A stretch of 30,316 bases of DNA from Thermohalobaculum sp964467005 (lineage in GTDB: Bacteria; Pseudomonadota; Alphaproteobacteria; Rhodobacterales; Rhodobacteraceae), in contig CAYXPI010000018.1 of the NCBI GenBank assembly GCA_964467005.1, positions 1-30,316 on the forward strand, written 5' to 3'. Shown in pieces: positions 22,063 to 29,992 of this stretch; the first letter of the stretch is position 1; each line of letters begins with the position of its first letter. The position numbers and the translations under genes are program-made. Under the pieces are notes generated by a model. It did not search any database, had not been told where the DNA came from, and saw only the letters and a program-made list of their open reading frames with translations.

Positions 22063-23379
22063 GTGGCGCCCCCGCTCCGGGCGCTGGCGGGCCTTGGCCT
22101 CGGCGTGCTTCTCACGCGCCTGCCCTTTCTCGGGGTGAGCCACGGTCTCGACCCCGACGCCTATCGGGTGGCCGAGGTCGCGGACGCCCTTCGCCGCGGG
22201 GAGGGTTACGCAATGTCACGCCCGCCGGGCTACCCGCTTTATGAGGGGCTGCGCGCGCTCCTGCCCGCCGGCCCCCTCGCGGCCAACGCGCTGAGCGCTG
22301 TGGCGAGCGCCGTGGCCGCGGTGGCGCTCTGCCGGCTCCTGGCGAGGCTCGGGGTGCGGGACGCGCTGGCGCTCGCGGCGGCCTTCGCCCTCACCCCGAT
22401 CGTCTACCTCCACAGCACCGACAGCATGGACTATATGCCCGCCCTCGCCGCGGCGCTCGTGGCGCTCACCCTGGCGGAGGCGGGGCGGCCTGCCCTCGCC
22501 GGGCTCTGCCTGGGCCTTGCGGCGGGGCTGCGGCTGCACATGGCGGGGATGGCGCTGCCCGCGGCCCTCCTCCTCTGGGGCGGCGGGCTGGTTCGGCCGG
22601 CCCTTGGCCCGGTCCTCGTCATGGGGCTCGCGGCGGCGGCGGCGACGGCGCTGGCCTTCCTGCCGGTGTTGGCCGCGCACGGCCTGGGCGCGCTCACCTT
22701 CATCGACAATCCAGGATACCCGTCTCTCAAGGCGCTGGCCCACGCTCTCTCCATCGGTGTCTGGGGGTGGACCGGCAGCCTCGCGCTCCTCGCCGCGGCG
22801 GCGGGGGGCCTGGTCTGGGCCGTCCGTGCGCCGCCCGATCTTGGGCCGCGGCGCGGGGCCGCGCTCGCCGCGGCCGCGGCCGGCGCCGCCCTTTACCTCG
22901 CCGCCTTCCTGCGCGTGCCGCACGACCCTGCCTATCTGATCCCGCTGGTGCCGCTCGCGCTCCTCGCCGCGGGCATCCTCCTCCCCCGGCCTCTGACGCT
23001 GGCCTTCGCGGCGGGCCTGGCGCTGGCGCCCTTTGTGGCCCTCGGCCCCGGGATCCAGGAGGGCCAGCTGCTGCGCGCCCACGCCGCCCGCATTGCAGCC
23101 GAGGCGCGGGTGGCCCGGCAGGCCGCCGCGGGCGCGCGCCTGCCCGAGGGCACGGTGATCGTCGCGGGCCACCAGCTGCCCGCCATCCGCCATCGCCTGC
23201 GGCAGGAGGGCCGGGACGCCGGGCGCTGGGTGGCCTTTCTCGACACGGATGCGGAGGGCCGTCGGATCCGGGCAGAGGGCCGCGAGATCCGCTTTCTCCC
23301 CGGCATGGACGCCTACAATCAGCGCCACCGGGGCGTCTCCCTCACCGAGCTCGGCGGCCGGGTCCTCCAGGCGCCGTGA
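22063..23379 (+). CDS. Polytopic membrane protein resembling GT-C glycosyltransferases
   Basis: A 438-residue protein with about nine or ten hydrophobic segments, extremely rich in Ala and Leu. The first periplasmic loop after helix 1 holds DPDAYRVAEVADALRRG and SRPPGYPLYE (about 30-61). An acidic loop followed by a PPGYP motif is a layout seen in GT-C (PMT/ArnT-like) membrane glycosyltransferases that use lipid-linked sugars. A soluble C-terminal part of about 90 residues follows from residue 350. GTG at 22063, 10 bases after mcl1, is chosen because the first hydrophobic segment starts there. The sugar and acceptor are unknown, and the assignment is by layout only. It ends six bases from convergent pheA. 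Confidence 0.6.
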   Translation: MAPPLRALAGLGLGVLLTRLPFLGVSHGLDPDAYRVAEVADALRRGEGYAMSRPPGYPLYEGLRALLPAGPLAANALSAVASAVAAVALCRLLARLGVRDALALAAAFALTPIVYLHSTDSMDYMPALAAALVALTLAEAGRPALAGLCLGLAAGLRLHMAGMALPAALLLWGGGLVRPALGPVLVMGLAAAAATALAFLPVLAAHGLGALTFIDNPGYPSLKALAHALSIGVWGWTGSLALLAAAAGGLVWAVRAPPDLGPRRGAALAAAAAGAALYLAAFLRVPHDPAYLIPLVPLALLAAGILLPRPLTLAFAAGLALAPFVALGPGIQEGQLLRAHAARIAAEARVARQAAAGARLPEGTVIVAGHQLPAIRHRLRQEGRDAGRWVAFLDTDAEGRRIRAEGREIRFLPGMDAYNQRHRGVSLTELGGRVLQAP

Positions 23380-23385
23380 GCGCCC

Positions 23386-24252
23386 TCAGCCCGCCCCCCG
23401 GTTTGCCACCCGCCGGTATGGGTGGGCCGGGAACACGCCGAGGAGCACCACATGGCGGGAGAAGAAGCCGAGCTCCTCCATGGCGCGGGCCACCCCCGGC
23501 TCCACAGGATGCCCCTCGATCTCGGCGTAGAACTCCGTGGCGGTGAAGGAGCCGTCCTTCATGAAGCTCTCGAGCTTCACCATGTTCACGCCGTTGGTCG
23601 CGAAGCCCCCCATCGCCTTGTAGAGCGCGGCCGGCACGTTGCGGACCTGGAAGACGAAGCTCGTGATCGCCTGGCCGTCCGTGGGGTCCGCCTCGATCTT
23701 CTGGCGCGAGAGCACGAGGAAGCGCGTGGTGTTGTGCGCGTGGTCCTCGATGTCGGCCGCGAGCACCGACAGGCCGTGGATCTCGCCGGCGAGCTTCGAG
23801 GCGATGGCGGCGCGGCGGGGGTTCCCGGCCTCGGCCACCTGGCGGGCCGAGCCGGCCGTGTCGCCGCCCGTGTGCGGGCGGATACCACGTTCCTGCAGGA
23901 ACGCCCGGCACTGTCCGAGGGCGACGGCGTGGCTCTGCGCCTCCTCGATCTCCTCGAGCTTGGTGCCAGGCAGGCCGAGGAGCTGGAGCCGCACCGGCAC
24001 GAAATGCTCGGCGATGGCATAGAGCGTGGATGTCGGCAGGAGGTGGTGGAGATCCGCCACCCGCCCGTAGAGCGAGTTTTCGATGGGCATCATCGCGAGG
24101 TCCGCCTCGCGCGAGCGCACGGCGTCGAGCGCGGCCTCGAAGCTCGCGCACGGGTAGGGCTCGAGCTCGGGGAACACCTCGCGGCAGGCCTGGTGCGAGA
24201 ACGCACCCAGCTCTCCCTGGAACGAGATCCTGCGGGTCGTGTGTCCGTTCAC
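23386..24252 (-). CDS. pheA: Prephenate dehydratase
   Basis: Converts prephenate to phenylpyruvate in phenylalanine synthesis. The 288-residue protein is a single-function dehydratase with no chorismate mutase domain. It has FQGELGAFSHQA (11-22), PIENSLYGRV (56-65) and the active-site NTTRF (174-178). A C-terminal ACT domain (about 198-275) has PAALYKAMGGF and NMVKLESF, variants of the Phe-binding GAL and ESRP motifs. The GTG at 24252 is chosen for the match to the family's N-terminus. A good AAGGAG lies at 24275-24280, nearer to a five-codon reading frame whose stop overlaps this GTG. It is divergent from the cytochrome c gene. Confidence 0.93.
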   Translation of the reverse strand: MNGHTTRRISFQGELGAFSHQACREVFPELEPYPCASFEAALDAVRSREADLAMMPIENSLYGRVADLHHLLPTSTLYAIAEHFVPVRLQLLGLPGTKLEEIEEAQSHAVALGQCRAFLQERGIRPHTGGDTAGSARQVAEAGNPRRAAIASKLAGEIHGLSVLAADIEDHAHNTTRFLVLSRQKIEADPTDGQAITSFVFQVRNVPAALYKAMGGFATNGVNMVKLESFMKDGSFTATEFYAEIEGHPVEPGVARAMEELGFFSRHVVLLGVFPAHPYRRVANRGAG

Positions 24253-24266
24253 GAGCGAAATCCCAT
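24249..24266 (-). CDS. Five-codon leader reading frame overlapping the pheA start
   Basis: ATG GGA TTT CGC TCG TGA encodes MGFRS. It sits 8 bases after a strong AAGGAG (24280-24275), the ideal spacing, whereas the pheA GTG is 22 bases from it. Its TGA overlaps the pheA GTG as GTGA. Either ribosomes translate this short frame and restart at pheA, or the pheA start is further upstream at a rare codon such as ATT. Too short to prove from sequence alone. Confidence 0.3.
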   Translation of the reverse strand: MGFRS

Positions 24267-24323
24267 CGGTCGGTCTCCTTTCCGCATGCTGGCCGCGACG
24301 GCGTTTGGTCGCGCCTCTACAGC

Positions 24324-24352
24324 TTGCCGGTGGCCTCTGCAAAGCGCTAAAT
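24324..24352 (+). promoter_or_regulatory. Weak candidate promoter for the cytochrome c gene
   Basis: TTGCCG at 24324-24329 and CTAAAT at 24347-24352 with a 17-base spacer, in the 154-base gap between pheA and the cytochrome gene. The boxes match four and three of six consensus bases. No other good pair was seen in this gap for the plus strand. Confidence 0.25.
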
Positions 24353-24406
24353 CGCCCTCCAAGCCGGATATGGATCCAGCGACCGTCACATTGCCGGGGA
24401 ACGCAT

Positions 24407-25669
24407 ATGGACAGCAACGAGCTCAACAAGATCGCGGGCGCCGCCATCGGGTCGCTTCTGGTCTTCCTTCTGCTGGGGTTCTTCTCGGCGCAGATCTTCG
24501 GCACGGCGAGCGGAGGGCACGATCACGACGAGGTGCTGGCCTTCGCGCTCGACACCGGGGAGGACGAGGCCGAGGCCGAAGAGGAGGCGCCGGTGGAGGT
24601 GGATCTCGTGTCCCTCGCCTCGGCGGCGGATGCGGGCGCGGGCGAGCGTCTCTACAACAGGTGCCGGGCCTGCCACGCCATCGAGGACGGCAAGAACGGC
24701 GTCGGCCCGCATCTGTGGAATGTCGTCGGGCGCGAGATTGCCGCGGTCGACGCCTATGCCTATTCGGATGCGCTGGCCGGGCACGGTGGCGCCTGGGAGG
24801 TGCCGGAGCTGATGGTCTGGCTCGAGAACACGAACGAGGTCGCCTCCGGGAACAAGATGGGCAACAGCGCGGCCATCGACGAGCCGGCGGACCGGATGAA
24901 CCTCATCGCCTATCTCAACGCAGCCGGTGACGCGCCGATCGACCTCGTCGCCTCAGCCGGCGGCGGCGAGGAACAGGGCGCGGCGGAGCCTGCCGCGGCC
25001 GAGGTGGAGACGGCGGAGGCGGACGAGCCCGCCCAAGAGCCTGCGGCGGCGGATGTGGACGAGGCCGCGCCCCAGGCGGAGGTCGCTGAGACCGAGGAGG
25101 CCGAGACCCGGCCCGCGCCAGACGCGGCCGAGGCGGCACCGGAGACCGAGGCGGCCGAGGCACGCGAGGCGGACACCGCGGAAGCCGAGGGGCCCGCGCC
25201 GGCGGCGGACACGAGCGAGGCCGCTGCGGTCGACGAGGACGTGGAGGTCGCCATCGCGCCCGAGGCAGAGGCCGAGGCAGAGGCAGAGGCGGCAGAGGCG
25301 GACGTGCCGCCGGCCGGCGACGGTCCCTACGCCGCATTCCTCGCCAACGCGACGGTGGAGGACGGGCGCCGGGTGTTCAACAAATGCCGCGCCTGCCATC
25401 AGGTGCGCGAGGGGCGGAACGGCGTGGGCCCGCATCTCTACGGCGTGGTCGGTCGGCCCATCGCGAGCGTGGAAGGCTACCGCTACTCGGGCGCGCTTGC
25501 CGGCAAAGAGGGCGACTGGACGCTGGACGCCCTCATGGCTTGGCTCGAAAACCCGACGAGCTGGGCGCCGGGAACCAAGATGGTCTACGCCCTCCGCGAC
25601 GAGATGGAACGGGCCAATGTGATCGTCTATCTCAACTCGGAATCGGACGCGCCGATCGAGCTTGAGTAA
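24407..25669 (+). CDS. Membrane-anchored diheme cytochrome c with long acidic Ala/Glu linker
   Basis: A 420-residue electron carrier, anchored by one N-terminal helix (about 10-31) with the rest in the periplasm. Two homologous class I cytochrome domains are present: heme site CRACH at 86-90 with probable Met151 ligand, and CRACH at 327-331 with probable Met392 ligand. The two share NGVGPHL, VVGR and a DAPI-(D/E)-L ending, so they arose by duplication. Residues about 184-305 form a linker made mostly of Ala, Glu, Pro and Asp. Single-domain relatives (CycM, cytochrome c-y) carry electrons from the bc1 complex to oxidases. ATG at 24407 follows GGGGA. It is divergent from pheA and ended by a strong terminator. 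Confidence 0.93.
   Translation: MDSNELNKIAGAAIGSLLVFLLLGFFSAQIFGTASGGHDHDEVLAFALDTGEDEAEAEEEAPVEVDLVSLASAADAGAGERLYNRCRACHAIEDGKNGVGPHLWNVVGREIAAVDAYAYSDALAGHGGAWEVPELMVWLENTNEVASGNKMGNSAAIDEPADRMNLIAYLNAAGDAPIDLVASAGGGEEQGAAEPAAAEVETAEADEPAQEPAAADVDEAAPQAEVAETEEAETRPAPDAAEAAPETEAAEAREADTAEAEGPAPAADTSEAAAVDEDVEVAIAPEAEAEAEAEAAEADVPPAGDGPYAAFLANATVEDGRRVFNKCRACHQVREGRNGVGPHLYGVVGRPIASVEGYRYSGALAGKEGDWTLDALMAWLENPTSWAPGTKMVYALRDEMERANVIVYLNSESDAPIELE
25262..25291 (+). repeat. Hexanucleotide tandem repeat in the cytochrome linker
   Basis: Five consecutive copies of GAGGCN (third-position variants A, C, A, A, G) encode Glu-Ala pairs in frame. Gain or loss of one unit would change linker length by two residues without breaking the gene. 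Confidence 0.85.
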
Positions 25670-25692
25670 ACGCGCGCCCACGCATCCGTGAG

Positions 25693-25717
25693 GGCCGCCC
25701 CACCGGGCGGCCTTTTT
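25693..25717 (+). terminator. Rho-independent terminator after the cytochrome c gene
   Basis: GGCCGCCC (25693-25700), loop CACC, GGGCGGCC (25705-25712) and TTTTT (25713-25717). The eight-pair GC stem is perfect and is followed by a U tract. It lies 23 bases after the cytochrome stop and separates this gene from the yej operon. It is the only clear intrinsic terminator in the window. Confidence 0.92.
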
Positions 25718-25740
25718 CGTGGCGGGGGACGGGCCGACGC

Positions 25741-25769
25741 TTGAAAGGCCTCCGTCGGCGCCCTACCCC
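25741..25769 (+). promoter_or_regulatory. Candidate promoter for the yej operon
   Basis: TTGAAA at 25741-25746 (five of six to -35), 17 bases, TACCCC at 25764-25769 (poor -10). It lies between the terminator and yejA, where an operon promoter is expected. Confidence 0.33.
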
Positions 25770-25798
25770 TCAGAGAAAGCCACGTGGGAGGGCATCGC

Positions 25799-27673
25799 AT
25801 GAGCTGGACAAGGAGCTGGACACGGCGGGACGTCGGCAAACTTGGCCTCGGCCTCGGCCTCACTGCGAGTTTGCCGGGGGTCGCGGGCGCCGCCGCCCCG
25901 ACGATCGCCCACGGCATCTCGGCCTTCGACGACGATCTCGGCTACGCGGCGGATTTCGGCCAATTCGCCTACGCGACGCCGAACGCGCCGGTGGGCGGCA
26001 CGTTCTCCACCGGCTATGGGGGCATCACCTTCGACAGCGTCAACGCGTTCGTGCTGAAGGGCAATCCGGTCCTCGGCATGGATCTGACGACCGACAGCTT
26101 GATGGAGGGGGCGGCGGACGAACCCTCCGCAATGTACTGCCTTCTCGCCGAGAGCATCGAGTACCCCGCGGATCGGAGTTACGCGGCCTTCGTGCTCCGT
26201 CCGGAGGCTCGGTTCCGCGACGGCTCTCCGGTGATGGCCGAGGATGTCGCCTTCTCGTTCGAGATCTTGCGCTCCGAGGGGCACCCGCAATATCGCGTTC
26301 TGCTCGCCGGGGTGGAGAGCGCGACTGTCGAGGGCCCGCGCCGGGTGCGCTTCGAGTTCCGCGACGATGTGGCGACGCGGGATTTGCCGATGGTGGTCGG
26401 GAGCCTGCCGATCTTCCAGAAGGCTTGGTTCGACACGCGGGAGTTCGGCGAGGCGACGCTCGAGCCGCCGATGACCACCGGGCCCTACGCGCTCGACGAG
26501 GCGGCCCTTTCCCCCGGCCGGTCGGTCTCCTACACCCGCCGGGCGGATTACTGGGGCTGGGACCTGCCGGTGATGCGCGGGCGCTACCATTTCGAGACCG
26601 TGCGGATCGAGTATTTCCGGGACCGGTCGGCGGCGTTCGAGGCGTTCAAAGCCGGCGCCTTTTCCTTCAACGAGGAGTTCTGGTCCAAGCTCTGGGCGAC
26701 GGGCTACGACTTCCCGGCGGTCTCCCGAGGCGACATCGTGCGCGAGGTGCTGCCGGACGAACGCCCCGCCGGCACCCAGGGCTACTGGTTCAACCTCCGG
26801 CGGCCTAAGTTCCAGGATCCGCGCGTGCGCGAGGCGATCGCGCTGGCCTTCGACTTCGAGTGGTCGAACGACACGCTCTTTTTCGGCCTCTACGCGCGGA
26901 CCGACAGCTTCTTCGAAGGGGGGCCGATGCAAGCCTCCGGCCAGCCATCGCCGGAGGAGCTGGCGCTGCTGGAGCCGCTGGCCGACAGCCTGCCTCCGGG
27001 GGTTCTCGACGAGGCGGCCTATGTGCCTCCGGCGACTGACGGCTCGGGCCGCAACCGGCGCAATCTCCGCCGGGCCGCGCGGCTTCTCGAGGAGGCGGGG
27101 TGGACCGTGGTGGACGGTGTGCGCCGGAAGGACGGGGAGTCTCTGACGGTGGAGTTTCTCTCCCAGTCGCCCTCCTTCGACCGGATCACCAATCCCTACA
27201 TCAAGCTCCTCGAGCGCATCGGGGTCGAGGCCACCCTCCGCCGGGTCGACGCCGCGCAGTACGAACGCCGGACCGAAGATTTCGATTTCGACATCGTGGT
27301 GAGCCGCAAGAGCATGAGCTCCACCCCGGGGGTCGAGCTTCGCAACCACTTTCATTCCGAGAGCGCGGCGAACTCGGGCAGTCTCAATCTCTCCGGCGTG
27401 GCAGACCCGGCGGTGGACGCGCTTCTGGAGCGGATCGAGGCCTCCACCTCCCGCGCCGAGCTGACCACCGCGGTGAAGGCGCTCGACCGGGTGCTGCGGG
27501 CCATGCATATCTGGGTGCCGCAGTGGAACAAGGCCGCGCATCACCTCGCCTTCTGGGACATCTACGGCCGCCCCCCGGTGGAGACCAAGCCGAAATACGC
27601 CCGCGGGGTGATCGACCGCTGGTGGTTTGACCCCGAGAAGGCCGCCCGCTTCGGCGACCGCTTCACCGGCTGA
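25799..27673 (+). CDS. yejA: Peptide ABC transporter substrate-binding protein (YejA-like)
   Basis: A 624-residue periplasmic solute-binding protein of the SBP-5 (DppA/OppA) family. The N-terminus has TRRDVGKLG, a twin-arginine pair at residues 9-10 before a hydrophobic stretch and GAAAP, so export may be by Tat. Typical SBP-5 features follow: FRPEARF-like FVLRPEARFRDG, the FEILRSEGHP block of YejA, TTGPYAL, and RRADYWGWDLPVMRGRYHF. ATG at 25799 is chosen because GGGAGG (25786-25791) is seven bases upstream; a GTG at 25784 is less likely. yejB starts 10 bases after its stop. Ligands are likely oligopeptides, as in the Yej system of enterobacteria. Confidence 0.92.
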   Translation: MSWTRSWTRRDVGKLGLGLGLTASLPGVAGAAAPTIAHGISAFDDDLGYAADFGQFAYATPNAPVGGTFSTGYGGITFDSVNAFVLKGNPVLGMDLTTDSLMEGAADEPSAMYCLLAESIEYPADRSYAAFVLRPEARFRDGSPVMAEDVAFSFEILRSEGHPQYRVLLAGVESATVEGPRRVRFEFRDDVATRDLPMVVGSLPIFQKAWFDTREFGEATLEPPMTTGPYALDEAALSPGRSVSYTRRADYWGWDLPVMRGRYHFETVRIEYFRDRSAAFEAFKAGAFSFNEEFWSKLWATGYDFPAVSRGDIVREVLPDERPAGTQGYWFNLRRPKFQDPRVREAIALAFDFEWSNDTLFFGLYARTDSFFEGGPMQASGQPSPEELALLEPLADSLPPGVLDEAAYVPPATDGSGRNRRNLRRAARLLEEAGWTVVDGVRRKDGESLTVEFLSQSPSFDRITNPYIKLLERIGVEATLRRVDAAQYERRTEDFDFDIVVSRKSMSSTPGVELRNHFHSESAANSGSLNLSGVADPAVDALLERIEASTSRAELTTAVKALDRVLRAMHIWVPQWNKAAHHLAFWDIYGRPPVETKPKYARGVIDRWWFDPEKAARFGDRFTG

Positions 27674-27683
27674 CGGCGCACGC

Positions 27684-28847
27684 ATGGGTGCCTACATCCT
27701 CCGCCGGCTGGTGCTGATCCTGCCGACGCTCTTCGGGATCATGCTCCTCAACTTCGCGCTCATCCAGTTCGCGCCGGGGGGGCCGATCGAACAGGTTCTG
27801 GCCGAGGTGGAGGAGGGCGCGCATGGCGGCGGCGGGGCGACGGAGCGCTTCGCCGGTGGCGCGGATGCGGGTGGCGCCACGGCGCAGGGCGGCGACACGG
27901 CCTATCGCGGGGCCCAAGGGCTCGACCCCGCCTTCATCGCCGAGCTCGAGGTGCAGTTCGGCTTTGCCCGCATCGTTTGCACCGACGGGTATACGGGCGA
28001 GCCGGACGTTGCGCACCCCGATTGCGCCAAGGAGCCGATCCCGGTCTACGAACGCTTCGGGATCATGATGTGGAACTACCTCACCTTCGATTTCGGCACG
28101 TCCTACTACCACTCGAAGAGCGTGATCGACCTTGTGCTCGAGAAGCTCCCGGTCTCGATCACCCTCGGATTGTGGACCACGCTCCTCGCCTATCTCATCT
28201 CCATCCCTCTCGGCATCGCCAAAGCGGTCCGCGACGGCTCGCGCTTCGACGCCGCGACCTCGGCCATCGTGATCGCCGCCTACGCTATTCCGGGCTTTCT
28301 CTTCGCCGTTCTGCTCCTCGTGCTCTTCGCCGGGGGCTCGTTTTTGCAGATCTTCCCGCTCCGGGGCCTCCATTCCGACGGCTGGCAGGAGATGGGCTGG
28401 GGCGCCTACATCCTCGACTATCTCTGGCACATCGTGCTGCCGGTGACGGCGCTGGTGATCGGCGCCTTCGCCACGCTCACGCTGCTCACCAAGAACTCGT
28501 TCCTCGACGAGATCCGCAAGCAGTATGTGATGACCGCGCGGGCCAAGGGCCTCTCCGAGCGGCGGGTTTTGTATGGCCATGTCTTTCGCAACGCGATGCT
28601 CATCGTCATCGCGGGCTTTCCCGGCGCCTTCGTCTCGGCCTTTTTCGCGGGCTCGCTCTTTGTCGAGACGGTCTTCTCGCTCGACGGTCTCGGGCTCCTC
28701 GGCTTTGAGTCCATCGTCAACCGCGACTATCCCGTGGTGATGGCGACCGTCTATATCTTCGGTCTCATGGGCCTCTTCATTAAACTCGTCTCGGATCTCA
28801 CCTATGTGCTGATCGACCCGCGGATCGACTTCGAGGCCCGGGCATGA
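27684..28847 (+). CDS. yejB: Peptide ABC transporter permease (YejB-like)
   Basis: A 387-residue inner-membrane permease. The start YILRRLVLILPTLFGI and NFALIQFAPGGPIEQ are characteristic, followed by a Gly/Ala-rich periplasmic stretch (about 44-75) and YRGAQGLDP. The permease domain covers about 155-380 with the ATPase-contact loop near YVMTARAKGLSERRV. A segment at about 95-118 with Cys99 and Cys114 precedes YERFGIMMWNY; in simpler YejB proteins this link is shorter. It pairs with YejE and overlaps its start by four bases. Confidence 0.94.
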   Translation: MGAYILRRLVLILPTLFGIMLLNFALIQFAPGGPIEQVLAEVEEGAHGGGGATERFAGGADAGGATAQGGDTAYRGAQGLDPAFIAELEVQFGFARIVCTDGYTGEPDVAHPDCAKEPIPVYERFGIMMWNYLTFDFGTSYYHSKSVIDLVLEKLPVSITLGLWTTLLAYLISIPLGIAKAVRDGSRFDAATSAIVIAAYAIPGFLFAVLLLVLFAGGSFLQIFPLRGLHSDGWQEMGWGAYILDYLWHIVLPVTALVIGAFATLTLLTKNSFLDEIRKQYVMTARAKGLSERRVLYGHVFRNAMLIVIAGFPGAFVSAFFAGSLFVETVFSLDGLGLLGFESIVNRDYPVVMATVYIFGLMGLFIKLVSDLTYVLIDPRIDFEARA

Positions 28848-29992
28848 CGATCGCGGAACGCACCACGCTCGAGGCGCCAGCCCCGCCGGCCCGCTCTCGG
28901 ATTTCGCCGATCAACCAGCGGCGGCTCGCAAATTTCCGGGCTAACCGGCGCGCCCTCTGGAGCCTGCGGATCTTCTCCGTCCTCTTCCTCATCTCTCTGG
29001 TGGCGGAGATCGTGGCCAACGACCGGCCGCTCATCCTCTCCTTCAACGGCGAGATCCTGTCCCCGCTCCTCGAGGACTATCCCGAGACCCGGTTCGGCGG
29101 CGAGTTCGAGACCCCCGCGGCTTACACCGACCCCGTGGTGCAGTGCCTCATCCGCACAGGCGGCAACATCGACGGCTGCTTCGACGAGGCAGACGGGATC
29201 GTCGACCGTGCCGAGGTGATGGAGGGCGCCGCGGAGGGCTGGGCCATCTGGCCGCCCATCCCCTTCGCCCATGGCACGGTGGATTACGACGTAGCCACCG
29301 CGCCCTCGCCGCCGGACGCGACGCACTGGCTCGGCACCGACGACCAGGCCCGCGACGTGCTCGCCCGGGTCATCTACGGCTTCCGGCTCTCGGTGCTCTT
29401 CGGCTTCGCGGTCACGCTCTCGGCGGCTTTGATCGGCATCGTGGCCGGGGCGGCACAGGGCTTCTTCGGCGGCTGGGTCGACCTCGTCTTCCAGCGGATC
29501 GAGGAGATCTGGCAGTCGATCAACCTCCTCTATGTGATCCTCATCATCGTCTCGGTGCTGGCGCCCACCCTTTGGGTGATGTTCGCGATCTTCGTGGCCT
29601 TCTCTTGGACCCAGCTCATCGGCGTGGTGCGGGCGGAGTTTCTGCGGGCGCGCAACTTCGAGTATGTGATGGCGGCCCGGGCGCTCGGGGTGGGGAACTG
29701 GCGGATCATGTTCCGCCATCTCTTGCCCAACGCGATGGTGGCCACCCTCACGCTCTTGCCCTTCCTCCTCACGGCCTCCATCGGGCTCCTGGCGGGACTC
29801 GACTTCCTGGGCTTCGGGCTCGAGCAGGGCTATCCCTCACTCGGCGAGCTCGCGCTGCAGGGCAAGAACTACCTCACGGATCCGCATCTCGCGATCACGG
29901 CCTTTGTGGTCTTCGCCGTGATGCTCTCGCTCATGGTGTTCATCTTTGAAGGCGTGCGCGACGCCTTCGACCCGCGGAAAACCTTCGCGTGA
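28844..29992 (+). CDS. yejE: Peptide ABC transporter permease (YejE-like)
   Basis: A 382-residue inner-membrane permease. INQRRLANFRANRRALWSL before the first helix (about 37-57), LEDYPETRFGGEF and YTDPVVQ, then HWLGTDDQARDVLARVIYG (161-179) are typical YejE blocks. The permease domain covers about 180-375 with the coupling loop at EYVMAARALGVGNWRI. The periplasmic loop has an extra acidic segment at about 101-133 with Cys101 and Cys112. ATG overlaps the yejB stop (ATGA), and its stop overlaps the yejF GTG (GTGA). Confidence 0.94.
   Translation: MTIAERTTLEAPAPPARSRISPINQRRLANFRANRRALWSLRIFSVLFLISLVAEIVANDRPLILSFNGEILSPLLEDYPETRFGGEFETPAAYTDPVVQCLIRTGGNIDGCFDEADGIVDRAEVMEGAAEGWAIWPPIPFAHGTVDYDVATAPSPPDATHWLGTDDQARDVLARVIYGFRLSVLFGFAVTLSAALIGIVAGAAQGFFGGWVDLVFQRIEEIWQSINLLYVILIIVSVLAPTLWVMFAIFVAFSWTQLIGVVRAEFLRARNFEYVMAARALGVGNWRIMFRHLLPNAMVATLTLLPFLLTASIGLLAGLDFLGFGLEQGYPSLGELALQGKNYLTDPHLAITAFVVFAVMLSLMVFIFEGVRDAFDPRKTFA

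Noticed and set aside
24958..25320. Repetitive Ala/Glu DNA taken as a CRISPR or satellite array
   Set aside because: The repeats are short, irregular and in frame within the cytochrome linker; there are no constant repeats with unique spacers.
25784..25798. GTG at 25784 as the yejA start
   Set aside because: It overlaps the ribosome binding site GGGAGG, which is correctly spaced for the ATG at 25799.
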